In this document: positions 54,407 to 63,265 of the stretch, in pieces
Layout of the letters: each line of letters begins with the position of its first letter
Position numbering within the stretch: the first letter of the stretch is position 1
From: Leadbetterella lacustris
GTDB lineage: Bacteria; Bacteroidota; Bacteroidia; Cytophagales; Spirosomataceae
Assembly (NCBI GenBank): GCA_965234335.1
Contig: OZ248454.1
Coordinates: 62,001 to 126,000 of the forward strand
Direction: 5' to 3'
Length of the DNA stretch: 64,000 nucleotides
Translations under genes and position numbers: made by a program
The notes under the pieces: generated by a model
Told to the model about the DNA's origin: nothing
The model's database searches: none
Seen by the model: the letters and a program-made list of their open reading frames with translations, nothing else

Positions 54407-55431
54407 TATTTACTGATTTGGGTTAATATTTTGTCGAGCGAGTTCAAGTCTTCGGTGCTGAAATCCAAATGTGTAACAAACCTGACCAATTGCGGCCCAA
54501 AGGCCACTGCACCTACTCCTTTTCCTTTCAAAACCTCCAAAAACTCTAAGTTTGTCCAGTTTTCAACTAACTCAAAAATCACGATATTAGTATCAATTGG
54601 CATTATTTCTTTAACAAAAGAGCATTTTTGGAGTATTTGACCTATTGCTTTTGCATGGGTATGATCTTCTTTGAGTCTTTCTACATTATTATCCAAAGCA
54701 TAAATTCCAGCAGCAGCCAAATATCCAGCCTGACGCCAGCCTCCACCAAAAGATTTACGGATTCTTCTAGCTTTTTTTATAAAATCAGTGCTACCCAAAA
54801 GCAGCGAACCAACCGGTGCTCCTAATCCTTTTGAAAGACAAATAGAGATGGAGTCGAAAGCTTTTCCAAAGTCTAAAGGCGTTTCGGGGGTTTCTACCAA
54901 GGCGTTGAAAAGCCTCGCTCCGTCCAAATGAAATCCTAGATTATTCTCCACACAAACTTCTTTGATTTTTACTATTTCAGAAAAATCATAAATGCTTCCT
55001 CCGCCTTTGTTCATGGTGTTTTCAAGTGAAACCAAGGTAGTAAGTGGCAAATGAATATCTTCCGGATTGTTTATCCCAGATTTTACTTGACTTGCCGTTA
55101 GTCGGCCCTTGTTGCCATCCAAAAGCTTGACCGAAGCCTGTGAATTCGAGGCTATACCACCACCTTCGTAGAGGTATATGTGCGAATATTTATCACAAAT
55201 AACCTCAGAACCAGGGGATAAATGTGCTTTTAAAGCAATCTGATTGGTCATTGTGCCAGAGGTACAGAAAAGAGCGGCCTCCATACCAAACATCTCTGCG
55301 GCTTTGGTTTCAAGAGCCTTTACTGTTGGGTCATCTCCAAAAACATCGTCTCCCACTTCGGCGGAAAACATGGCTTCCAACATCGCTTTTGATGGTTTCG
55401 TAACCGTATCACTTCTTAAATCTATGTTCAT
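54406..55431 (-). CDS. ltaE: Low-specificity threonine aldolase
   Basis: This 341-residue PLP enzyme cleaves threonine or allo-threonine to glycine and acetaldehyde. Motifs are DLRSDTVTKPSKAMLEAM, DDVFGDDPTVKALE, the HLDGARLFNALV Asp, and the PLP lysine in SICLSKGLGAPVGSLL, followed by RRIRKSFGGGWRQAGYLAAA. It is translationally linked to the barrel gene downstream. A TAACTTTG -7-like box is at 55456-55463. Confidence 0.93.
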   Translation of the reverse strand: MNIDLRSDTVTKPSKAMLEAMFSAEVGDDVFGDDPTVKALETKAAEMFGMEAALFCTSGTMTNQIALKAHLSPGSEVICDKYSHIYLYEGGGIASNSQASVKLLDGNKGRLTASQVKSGINNPEDIHLPLTTLVSLENTMNKGGGSIYDFSEIVKIKEVCVENNLGFHLDGARLFNALVETPETPLDFGKAFDSISICLSKGLGAPVGSLLLGSTDFIKKARRIRKSFGGGWRQAGYLAAAGIYALDNNVERLKEDHTHAKAIGQILQKCSFVKEIMPIDTNIVIFELVENWTNLEFLEVLKGKGVGAVAFGPQLVRFVTHLDFSTEDLNSLDKILTQISK

Positions 55432-55645
55432 TTGTTATTTTTAAATCTAGAAATACAAAGTTAGGGGCTTAATTGGTTAATTCGATAATTTGTTAATTGG
55501 TTAATGTTTTTTTTGAAGAAAAATAGCCTGACTGCTTAGAAATTGCAATTGTGATAGTTAAAACTAGCTAATTGACAAATTAACACAGAAACAAATTACT
55601 ATCATTTCCAACTTTTCCTTATTTTTACTAAAAAAATCAATCTAT

Positions 55646-56107
55646 ATGCCGGTATTCAACCTCAACATCAACAATAAAGTCTTTAAAATCACCGCTGAGG
55701 CCGATATGCCTTTGGTGTGGGCTATCAGAGATCTCGCCAATCTGAAAGGGACAAAATTTGGCTGTGGTATTGCACAATGCGGTGTCTGTACGGTTCATCT
55801 TGACGGTCAGCCGATTCGTTCTTGCCAAATGCCACTTTCGGCCATTTCTAAAAAAGCCAAAATTACAACTATTGAAGGCATTGCAGAACCCACCCTTCAT
55901 GCGGTTCAGAAAGCTTGGATAGAGGAACAAGTGCCGCAGTGTGGCTATTGTCAGTCGGGTCAAATAATGTCTGCAGTGGCACTGTTGAAAACCAACAAAA
56001 ACCCCAACGACGAAGAAATACTAGCCGCCATGGAAGGCAATCTGTGCCGTTGTGGAACCTACCAAAGAATAAATCAAGCCATCAAAAACGCCTCAAAAAT
56101 GCTTTAA
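55646..56107 (+). CDS. (2Fe-2S) subunit of a molybdenum hydroxylase (IorA-type)
   Basis: This 153-residue protein has two 2Fe-2S domains: a plant-type ferredoxin cluster (FGCGIAQCGVCTVHLDGQ...RSC) and a helical one (QCGYCQSGQIM...GNLCRCGTYQR). It is the small subunit that passes electrons from the molybdopterin subunit encoded next (68-base gap). Isoquinoline 1-oxidoreductase is the usual family name, but the natural substrate is not known. Confidence 0.92.
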   Translation: MPVFNLNINNKVFKITAEADMPLVWAIRDLANLKGTKFGCGIAQCGVCTVHLDGQPIRSCQMPLSAISKKAKITTIEGIAEPTLHAVQKAWIEEQVPQCGYCQSGQIMSAVALLKTNKNPNDEEILAAMEGNLCRCGTYQRINQAIKNASKML

Positions 56108-56175
56108 TTCCTCAAATTCAAAGTCCCATCTCCTGTGGAGAAGGGATACAGGAATGAGGTCAAAATACAATTAAG

Positions 56176-58320
56176 ATGAAAAATAACAGAAGAGAATTTA
56201 TAAAAAACCTAAGTTTGACGGGTATTGGCTTGAGCATTGGTGTAGATGGTTTTTCCAAAAATATAGCCATAAAAAAACTAACACCTGCCTCTTTGATTTT
56301 AGAGATAAATCCGTTTATCATAATTGAAAACACGGGAAAAATTACGCTTGTGAACAGCCGCCCCGACATGGGACAAGGCTCTACTCAGGCTGTTCCATCG
56401 CTTTTGGCGGAAGAATTAGAAGTAAGACTCGACCAAGTGAGCATCATACAATCTGATGGCCGGAGCAAATATGGAAGCCAACAATCTGGCGGAAGTAGCT
56501 CTGTACGTGGCCTTTGGATGCCTTTGAGAAAGGCCGGAGCTGCCGCAAAAGAAATGTTGATAAAAGCCGCAGCCGAAAAATGGGGTGTAAATGTGGCCGA
56601 TTGTTATGCTGAAGCAGGTAAAGTATTGTTGAGAGGCTCTCAAAAAAGCGTGACTTATGGTGAAGTGGCAGATTTGGCCTCCACCTACGAAGTGCCGAAA
56701 AATCCGAAACTTAAAGACCCGAAAGATTTTAAGATCATAGGCAAATACAACAAGCGACTCGATGTTCCTGACAGAGTGTCGGGTAAGGCAATCTATGGAA
56801 TAGATGCCGAAATACCCGGAATGGTTTACGCCAAAGTGGTTCATTCGCCAAGAATTCATGATAGCATAGCTTCAATTGAGGATGCTGCGGCACGTAAAGT
56901 TGCGGGTGTGCTTGACATCATTAAAATAGAAAGAGCAATGCCGCATACCAAGGTGGATGCCGTGGCTGTAATTGCTCAAAACCAATGGGCAGCCTTGAAA
57001 GGAGCAAAAGCCCTTATTGTGAACTGGAAGTCGGAAAGTGGAAAGTATTTGAACCAAAATACCTCAGAATATTTTGAAGCGGCCTATGTGGCGGCCAAAA
57101 GGCCAGGTATTAGAGCGGAAGAAAAAGGAGATTTTGATGCTCATTTTGCAACAGCCAACACGAAATTAGAGGCCGTTTACGAAACGCCATTTCTTGCCCA
57201 TGCAGCCATAGAGTCAGAAAATGCCACCGTACATGTCAAAGACGATGGATCAGTAGAAGTGTGGGCTCCAATACAAGGACCCGACGGGGCATTGAGCCAA
57301 GTAGCTCAATATTTGGGAGTTGCCGAAGAAAAAGTAAAAATAAATGTAACACTTTTAGGTGGTTCATTTGGTAGAAAAGCTTACATGGACTTCTTAAACG
57401 AAGCGTGTGATATTTCACGCAAAATCAAGAAACCCGTAAAATTGCTTTGGACCAAAGAAGACGACATCACCCAAGGGCCGTACCGCCCAGCTATGCTTAG
57501 CCGCCTGCAAGGTGTTCTTGAAAATGGCAGTGCCAAAGCTTTTCATCACCAAGCCATCGGTGAATCTATTGCCGGTCAGGTGTTTAATGGTTTAAGGCCA
57601 AACACTGCCGACGATTGGTTGAGCGGAGAATTGAGCCAAGAAAATCATCAGTATAATTTTGAAGTCAACAAGGTTTCATACTCTAGGGTAAAAACGAGTA
57701 TTCCGATAGTTTGGTGGAGAAGCGTTTATGCGTCTAACTTTGGTTGGGGTCAGGAATGTTTTATAGACGAAATGGCCCACGAAGCCAAAAAAGATCCATT
57801 GGAATTTAGACTAGGCTTATTGAAAAATGCTCCGAGATTTATAAATGTTTTGAATCTTTTGGCCGAGAAAGCTGACTACAAAACACCTCTTCCGGCCGGA
57901 AAAGCCAAGGGAATAGCCGTATTTCGCTCATTTGACTCTATCTCGGCGGCTTGTGTGTTTGTATCGAAAACCGACAGCGGCATAAAAATAGACAAAGTGG
58001 TGTCGGTCATAGACTGCGGTATGTTTGTAAACCCCGACAACGTTAAAGCCCAAACTGAGGGAAACATCATTATGGGTATACAGGCAGCCACCAAAGGCGG
58101 TATAACCTTCGAAAACAACCAATGTGTGCAGTCTAACTACAATGACTACCAAATATCGCGTAACTCCGAAACACCAAAAATGGAAATACATATCGTAGAA
58201 AACTACGAACGCCCAGGCGGTGTAGGAGAACCGGGCCTACCTCCTATCGCCCCAGCCTTAGGCAATGCCATTTTTAATTTGACAGGAAAGAGGGAGAGGA
58301 AGTTGCCGTTGGAGGTGTAG
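56176..58320 (+). CDS. Molybdopterin-binding hydroxylase large subunit (IorB-type)
   Basis: This 714-residue protein starts with a twin-arginine signal (NNRREFIKNLSLTGIGLSIG), so it is exported folded with its small partner. The molybdopterin domain shows SRPDMGQGSTQAVPSLLAEE, QQSGGSSSVRGLWMPLRKAG and LLGGSFGRKAYMDFLNEA. The C-terminal GGVGEPGLPPIAPALGNAIF has the catalytic Glu. CoxL/xanthine-dehydrogenase-type maturation factors are not in the window. Substrates in this family are aromatic heterocycles or aldehydes; here unknown. Confidence 0.92.
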   Translation: MKNNRREFIKNLSLTGIGLSIGVDGFSKNIAIKKLTPASLILEINPFIIIENTGKITLVNSRPDMGQGSTQAVPSLLAEELEVRLDQVSIIQSDGRSKYGSQQSGGSSSVRGLWMPLRKAGAAAKEMLIKAAAEKWGVNVADCYAEAGKVLLRGSQKSVTYGEVADLASTYEVPKNPKLKDPKDFKIIGKYNKRLDVPDRVSGKAIYGIDAEIPGMVYAKVVHSPRIHDSIASIEDAAARKVAGVLDIIKIERAMPHTKVDAVAVIAQNQWAALKGAKALIVNWKSESGKYLNQNTSEYFEAAYVAAKRPGIRAEEKGDFDAHFATANTKLEAVYETPFLAHAAIESENATVHVKDDGSVEVWAPIQGPDGALSQVAQYLGVAEEKVKINVTLLGGSFGRKAYMDFLNEACDISRKIKKPVKLLWTKEDDITQGPYRPAMLSRLQGVLENGSAKAFHHQAIGESIAGQVFNGLRPNTADDWLSGELSQENHQYNFEVNKVSYSRVKTSIPIVWWRSVYASNFGWGQECFIDEMAHEAKKDPLEFRLGLLKNAPRFINVLNLLAEKADYKTPLPAGKAKGIAVFRSFDSISAACVFVSKTDSGIKIDKVVSVIDCGMFVNPDNVKAQTEGNIIMGIQAATKGGITFENNQCVQSNYNDYQISRNSETPKMEIHIVENYERPGGVGEPGLPPIAPALGNAIFNLTGKRERKLPLEV

Positions 58321-58358
58321 CTTTTTGGACTTTTTCTTTTTTCAGAAATAACCTTAGA

Positions 58359-58559
58359 ATGAAACAATTACTAGTTGTTTGCTTAATTCTGACAATTTCA
58401 TCGTGTACCATAAACAAGTCAAATTCTGAAAAGCCCAAGAAAGTTAACTTCCTTGGCGGAAAAGGCGGTGATGGTGGAAAGGGTGAAAATGGGAAGGATG
58501 GAGAAAATGGTAAAGATGGTAAAAGTGAAGTATTAATTATTAAGACAAATGACCAATAA
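58359..58559 (+). CDS. Small lipoprotein with collagen-like Gly-X-Y repeats
   Basis: A 66-residue product: lipoprotein signal MKQLLVVCLILTISSC, a short Ser/Lys linker, then about eight Gly-X-Y triplets (GGKGGDGGKGENGKDGENGK), ending SEVLIIKTNDQ. Such repeats can form a collagen-like triple helix at the cell surface, but this is too short to be sure. It stands between the hydroxylase and fasciclin genes. Confidence 0.55.
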   Translation: MKQLLVVCLILTISSCTINKSNSEKPKKVNFLGGKGGDGGKGENGKDGENGKDGKSEVLIIKTNDQ

Positions 58560-58735
58560 GCAATATTGAACTAAATTTGAAAGCTACCTTATTTTAAAGA
58601 CCAATTAAAAAAGCTTCGAAATTTCGAGAATTAGCACGCCAATATTAAAAGCAGCTTAATTTTCAGGCAATCAAATGCTATTATTAAACAATGTTGAGCT
58701 GTGTGAGTTACATCTTCATTAAATTAAATAATAGT

Positions 58736-59242
58736 ATGAAAAATTTATTGACTGCTCTGTTCTTGGTGTTTGCACCAATGTTCGCCTACTCGCAAACCAA
58801 AGATGTTGTTGACATCGCTATTGGTTCGCCTGATCATACTACTTTAGTTGCTGCCGTAAAGGCTGCTGATTTAGTGGGCACACTCAAAAGTGCTGGTCCA
58901 TTTACTGTTTTTGCTCCTACCAATGCTGCATTTGCCAAACTACCAGCCGGTACAGTGGCAACTTTGCTGAAACCTGAAAATAAAGCCCAATTGGCAAAAG
59001 TTTTAACATACCACGTGGTAAGCGGAAGTCTTGATGCAAATGCAGTGATAGCTGCCATAAAAGCTGGAAATGGAACAGCTAGCGTAACTACCGTAAGTGG
59101 TGGTAAGCTAAGTGTAAAATTATCTGGTGGTAAGGTAGTTATCACAGACGAAAACGGTGGAACGGCCACGGTTGTCGCTGCCGATTTGAAGGGTTCAAAT
59201 GGTGTAGTACACGTAATTGACTCGGTAGTATTGCCGAAATAA
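58736..59242 (+). CDS. Secreted fasciclin-domain protein
   Basis: The product (168 residues) has a signal peptide (LTALFLVFAPMFAYS, then QTKD) and one FAS1 domain: TLVAAVKAADLVGTLKSAGP, FTVFAPTNAAFAKLPAGTVA, YHVVSGSL and the C-terminal NGVVHVIDSVVLP. FAS1 domains mediate cell-surface adhesion. I chose the ATG at 58736; the frame opens further upstream but without signal-peptide sense. Confidence 0.93.
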   Translation: MKNLLTALFLVFAPMFAYSQTKDVVDIAIGSPDHTTLVAAVKAADLVGTLKSAGPFTVFAPTNAAFAKLPAGTVATLLKPENKAQLAKVLTYHVVSGSLDANAVIAAIKAGNGTASVTTVSGGKLSVKLSGGKVVITDENGGTATVVAADLKGSNGVVHVIDSVVLPK

Positions 59243-59264
59243 TTTTTTCAGAATTTTGAAGAAA

Positions 59265-59293
59265 CCTATCCAGCAACCTGGGTAGGCTTTTTT
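59265..59293 (+). terminator. Terminator of the fasciclin gene
   Basis: CCTATCCA (59265-59272) pairs with TGGGTAGG (59279-59286) with one G-T, then a C and six T residues. It lies at the convergence with the DUF1080 gene. Confidence 0.75.
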
Positions 59294-60017
59294 ATGACTC
59301 CTTTATCTTTATATTCCTAAAAGAAACACCTTTTGACCAATCTTGGAGGGAAATTCTTCCTTTGATATTTTTACCAAAAACTGGAAAATATTTGAAGCCA
59401 CTTTTGGCAACCATTGTTTTCCACGCTTCCGAGTTTAAATCTTGTTCGGCAGTTAAAATACCATTCAAATAAAACTGGATTTTCCCGGAATTCTGAACAA
59501 TCTTAGACTCGTTCCACTCCCCTGCTGGTCTTGGTTTCGAGATATTTTTCTGTGGCATGAAGCCATATAAACACGCCGCCCATTTGGTAGAATCCTTGAG
59601 GTAATCATTCCCAATACCCACATGGTCAAGCAATTGGTATTCAGGACCAGATGCCCAAGCTCTGGGAATGGTATCATTTTCAATAACATTTATAAAAACC
59701 CCACTATTGCCTGCTGTGCTAATTTTCCAGTCAAAATTGAGTTCAAAATTGGCATATTCGGCATCAGAAACTAAATCTCCGTGTTCTACTTCAAAAGTGT
59801 CCGGATTGCAAAACAATTCACCATCCTTTACCATCCAAGCTGAAGGAGCGTCGGCTTTGTTGTACAAATGCCAACCTTTGGTACTTTTTCCATCAAAAAG
59901 GAGTTTCCAACCATTTCCTGCTTCAGATTCTGATAGTTCATTGTTGCCTACTTTTTTTTCGGTACAGCCGAAATAGGTCAAGGCCACAAACAACAAAACA
60001 ATATTTAATTTATTCAT
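59292..60017 (-). CDS. DUF1080 lipoprotein
   Basis: The 241-residue product has a lipoprotein signal (MNKLNIVLLFVALTYFGC) and one DUF1080/3-keto-disaccharide-hydrolase-like domain: GWKLLFDGKSTKGWHLYNK, AWMVKDGELFCN, NFELNFDWKISTAGNSGVFI, GPEYQLLDH and GKIQFYLNG. The fold is a concanavalin-like sandwich. Relatives act on glycans, but this substrate is unknown. The ATG at 60017 is preferred over an upstream start because the lipobox then lies at a normal distance. Confidence 0.85.
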   Translation of the reverse strand: MNKLNIVLLFVALTYFGCTEKKVGNNELSESEAGNGWKLLFDGKSTKGWHLYNKADAPSAWMVKDGELFCNPDTFEVEHGDLVSDAEYANFELNFDWKISTAGNSGVFINVIENDTIPRAWASGPEYQLLDHVGIGNDYLKDSTKWAACLYGFMPQKNISKPRPAGEWNESKIVQNSGKIQFYLNGILTAEQDLNSEAWKTMVAKSGFKYFPVFGKNIKGRISLQDWSKGVSFRNIKIKES

Positions 60018-60910
60018 TATTAGATATTTAATACAATACAAAGGAAATTTCACAACGGTTTTAGAAAACCAAATTTAGAAATATCGGAAATTTAATAATT
60101 TAAAGTGATAAACCCGAATTTAGGAAAATTTCATACTGTTTTTCATGACAATGAACGCAAACCAATTTGATTTGAGACATGGGCATTAACAAAACTGTGG
60201 TTGGAAAACAGGATAACTCTTGTGTTGATCCTTCATCTTTGATGTATTCATCAGCTAACACATTTTTATGATGAACAAACTAAAAGAAACACCGCATTAA
60301 ATTAGTATAAAATCTTGTAAATAACCACCAAAAGAATTATTCGGTAGATGAAGATTTCAATGTTATATATGATTTTTTTATAAATTTCAGATATAGTCTT
60401 ATGGGTACGATTACAATTCGACAAATATCAGAAATACGATGTCAGTCAAATAAGAATCAAAAAAATACTTTTTAAATTAAAACACTAAAAATAATGTCAC
60501 AACTGCTAATTCAAAATTCCCAATCAACAGAAAAAAACTTTTCCTTCGAGAGCTTCTATTTTTTAATAGTAATATAAAACCAATTCCCATACCACTTTAC
60601 AACAAAAAGGAAGGACATTTACTTTGTTTTCTTTATAGTAATTAAGCAATAAGAACTATATTAAAAGGGGGTACCTTATAGAGAAATTTAGCACAAATAA
60701 AATCTTCGAAGCATAAGATCCTTTTGATAATGATTGAACAAAGTTAAAAGCAAAGACATTATTTATTTTTTGTAAAAACTGCCGAATAAGAATCTTTCAA
60801 AATCCAATCGGAATTGTTGGCAAATACTGGAAATCTGAAGCCCCAAAGTCAATTTGACTAATTAATACTTCATTAACCAAAAATATGTGTTACATATTTC
60901 GAGCATTTAG
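60018..60910. other. Long gene-free region, 0.9 kb
   Basis: No open frame of significance in any of the six frames. AT-rich, without visible long repeats. Short frames lack starts or support. A decayed gene or an unrecognised RNA cannot be excluded. Confidence 0.4.
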
Positions 60911-60918
60911 TATTTTTG
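60886..60918 (+). promoter_or_regulatory. Putative promoter of the carboxynorspermidine-synthase-like gene
   Basis: TGTG (60886-60889, one base off TTTG), 21 bases, then TATTTTTG (60911-60918). This leaves a leader of about 20-25 bases before the ATG. Confidence 0.4.
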
Positions 60919-60946
60919 CACCCGAATCAAAACTATTTACAAATAA

Positions 60947-62176
60947 ATGTCTAAAGTTCTTATAATAGGTGCCGGTGGAGTTGGAACAGTTGTGGCTCAC
61001 AAGTGTGCCTTAAACTCAAACGTTTTTACCGAAATCATGTTGGCTAGCCGTACAGTTAGCAAATGTGAGAGAATTGCTTCTGAAATAAAGGAAATGCATG
61101 GTATAAGCATTAAAACTGCGGCTGTTGATGCCGACAATGTACCTGAGTTGGTTGCATTAATTAGAACATTCCAGCCAAAAATGGTCATCAATGTGGCTCT
61201 TCCTTACCAAGATTTGACCATTATGGATGCATGTTTGGAAACTGGCGTGCATTATTTGGACACCGCCAATTACGAACCAAAAGACGTAGCAAAGTTTGAA
61301 TACAGCTGGCAATGGGCTTACCAAGAGCGTTTTAAGTCTGCTGGATTGATGGCACTTTTGGGTTGTGGTTTTGACCCGGGCGTTACGCAAGTTTACACTG
61401 CCTATGCCAACAAGCACTATTTCGACGAAATGCACTACCTTGACATCATCGACTGCAATGCAGGTGATCATGGAAAAGCTTTTGCGACTAATTTCAATCC
61501 AGAAATCAATATCAGAGAGATTACTCAGCCAGGTCGTTATTGGGAAAATGGCGAATGGGTAGAAATACCGGCCATGTCGATTCACAAACCAATAGATTAT
61601 CCAAACATCGGCCCGAAAGAATCTTATGTTCTCTATCACGAAGAATTGGAGTCTTTGGTAAAGAATTTCCCAACACTAAAAAGAGCGAGATTCTGGATGA
61701 CTTTTGGTCAGGCCTATATTACACATTTGCAAGTTTTGGAAAACGTAGGTATGACGAGCATCGCCCCTATCAAGTTCCAAGGCATGGATATCGTACCACT
61801 TGAATTCTTGAAAGCTGTACTTCCAGCACCAGAATCTTTAGGAGAAAATTACACCGGTCAAACCTCCATAGGCTGCCAGATAAAAGGTATAAAAGACGGC
61901 AAAGACCGGACTTATTATGTCTGGAACAACTGTCATCACGCCGAAGCTTACAAAGAAGTAAGGTCTCAGGCTGTTTCATACACTACGGGCGTTCCAGCGA
62001 TGATTGGAGCCATGTTGATGCTTACCAACGAAGAATGGATGAAACCAGGAGTTTATAACGTAGAAGAACTTAATCCAGATCCGTTTATGGAATTGCTCAA
62101 TATCCACGGATTGCCATGGAACGAGCAAGTGGATGGGGTTTTGCCGCATGAGTACCACTTCGACTCCGCTCAGTGA
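60947..62176 (+). CDS. Saccharopine-dehydrogenase family, carboxynorspermidine synthase-like
   Basis: This 409-residue NAD(P)-dependent enzyme starts with a Rossmann motif (SKVLIIGAGGVGTVVAHKCA) and has LASRTVSKCERIASEI, NVALPYQDLTIMDACLETGV, DTANYEP and GCGFDPGVTQVYTAYA. This matches the carboxynorspermidine/carboxyspermidine dehydrogenase group, which condenses a diamine with aspartate semialdehyde. The decarboxylase partner is not in view. The stop (62174-62176) lies in the first unit of the 24-bp array, so the last residues (FDSAQ) are repeat-encoded. The protein is otherwise full length. Confidence 0.88.
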   Translation: MSKVLIIGAGGVGTVVAHKCALNSNVFTEIMLASRTVSKCERIASEIKEMHGISIKTAAVDADNVPELVALIRTFQPKMVINVALPYQDLTIMDACLETGVHYLDTANYEPKDVAKFEYSWQWAYQERFKSAGLMALLGCGFDPGVTQVYTAYANKHYFDEMHYLDIIDCNAGDHGKAFATNFNPEINIREITQPGRYWENGEWVEIPAMSIHKPIDYPNIGPKESYVLYHEELESLVKNFPTLKRARFWMTFGQAYITHLQVLENVGMTSIAPIKFQGMDIVPLEFLKAVLPAPESLGENYTGQTSIGCQIKGIKDGKDRTYYVWNNCHHAEAYKEVRSQAVSYTTGVPAMIGAMLMLTNEEWMKPGVYNVEELNPDPFMELLNIHGLPWNEQVDGVLPHEYHFDSAQ

Positions 62177-62540
62177 CCGCATTTCGGCTACGCTCAATGA
62201 CCGCATTTCGGCTACGCTCAATGACCGCATTTCGGCTACGCTCAGTGACCGAACTTCGGCTACGCTCAGTGACCACACTTCGGCTACGCTCAGTGACCAC
62301 ACTTCGGCTACGCTCAGTGACCGCACTTCGGCTACGCTCAGTGACCGCACTTCGGCTACGCTCAGTGACCGCACTTCGGCTACGCTCAGTGACCGCACTT
62401 CGGCTACGCTCAGTGACCGCACTTCGGCTACGCTCAGTGACCGCACTTCGGCTACGCTCAGTGACCGAACTTAGGCTATACTCAGTGACCGCACTTAGGC
62501 TACGCTCAGTGACCGAACTTCGGCTACGCTCAGTGACCAC
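62157..62540. repeat. 24-bp tandem array, 16 units
   Basis: Consensus CTTCGGCTACGCTCAGTGACCGCA. The span is exactly 16 x 24 bases. The first unit differs (TTCGACTCCGCTCAGTGACC), the form I recall as a dispersed element in many Bacteroidota genomes; units 2-4 have CAATGACC or CATTTC variants. All frames are open because 24 is a multiple of 3, so open frames here are not genes. Confidence 0.95.
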
Positions 62541-62544
62541 GCCG

Positions 62545-62568
62545 TTGTCTGAGCGGAGCCGAAGACAA
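62545..62568. repeat. Inverted core copy closing the 24-bp array
   Basis: GAGCGGAGCCGAAG is the reverse complement of the array core (CTTCGGCTCCGCTC form). It is flanked by TTGTCT and AGACAA, so it can fold as a hairpin just after the GIY-YIG stop on the minus strand. It may act as a terminator-like or REP element. Confidence 0.6.
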
Positions 62569-62913
62569 TTACTGCGATGCTTCAATTTTCGCTTTTATTG
62601 CCTTTTCAAACTCATATCTGGATGAATGAGAATTGTTTGCACAGGCGGCTAACTTATGTAGCTCATCAAAATTCCTTTCCATTAAGGCCATTTTTTTAGC
62701 CCTTGACCAACCTTGAATTTGTTTTTCTCTGTAAAAAGCTTCGCCAATCCTGTCAAATTCCTCAAAGTAAATCAATTTAACAGGTAGCCTCTTGCTCGTA
62801 TGATTTGCACCCAAACCAGCCTGATGTTCATCAAATCTTTTAAGTAAATCAATTGTACTTCCTACATAAAATGACCCATCTGAGCATTCAAGAATATACC
62901 TCCAACCTTTCAT
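62569..62913 (-). CDS. GIY-YIG nuclease family protein
   Basis: A 114-residue protein with GWRYILECSDGSFYVGSTID (GIY-YIG variant WYI..YVG), LLKRFDEHQAGLGANHTSKR with the catalytic Arg, YFEEFDRIGEAFYREKQIQG with the metal-binding Glu, and a 25-residue Lys/Ala-rich tail. It matches the small UPF0213-type GIY-YIG proteins, whose biological role is unknown. Confidence 0.88.
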   Translation of the reverse strand: MKGWRYILECSDGSFYVGSTIDLLKRFDEHQAGLGANHTSKRLPVKLIYFEEFDRIGEAFYREKQIQGWSRAKKMALMERNFDELHKLAACANNSHSSRYEFEKAIKAKIEASQ

Positions 62914-62995
62914 GACTCATACTTATTTTGATTTAGTCGAAGACCAAACTTACAAAATATTCTGTTTCAACGAAATTAGAACCAAATTTTCATCT

Positions 62996-63003
62996 TACCT
63001 TTG
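62996..63003 (+). promoter_or_regulatory. Possible -7 box before the cobalamin riboswitch
   Basis: TACCTTTG matches TAnnTTTG and lies 17 bases before the riboswitch. No clear -33 box. Confidence 0.35.
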
Positions 63004-63019
63004 CTTCAGTTTTAGGGTT

Positions 63020-63183
63020 CAAAGGTGCATTTCTTGCATCGAATGAATAATAGGGAATCACGTTAAAGTCGTGAGCTGTCCCCGCAACTGTGCGGTTTAT
63101 TTGCTTCATTTTACCTCTAAGCCACTGATAAGCATACACTTATTGGGAAGGCAAAAATGAAAAACCAAGCCAGGAGACCTGCC
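63020..63183 (+). promoter_or_regulatory. Cobalamin (B12) riboswitch
   Basis: The leader contains the elements of the cobalamin riboswitch in order: GGTGCATTTCTTGCATC, AATAGGGAATCACG, GTCCCCGCAACTGTGCGG, CCACTGATAAGC, GGGAAGGC and the B12 box AGCCAGGAGACCTGCC (63168-63183). A short GC hairpin-like stretch and a T-run (63233-63255) follow before the ATG and may be the expression platform. Binding of adenosyl- or methylcobalamin should lower expression of the receptor downstream. Confidence 0.9.
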
Positions 63184-63265
63184 CCAGAATTATCCTTTTT
63201 GCTGTCATACGGTGGATGTGTAGCAACGAGCGGTCGCCCTTTTTTTATTTTTTTACAAAAAACAA

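Noticed and set aside
62097..62625. Long open frames on both strands across the 24-bp array
   Set aside because: The unit length is a multiple of three, so several frames stay open by arithmetic; the peptides are pure repeats without starts of their own, and part of one lies over a real gene.
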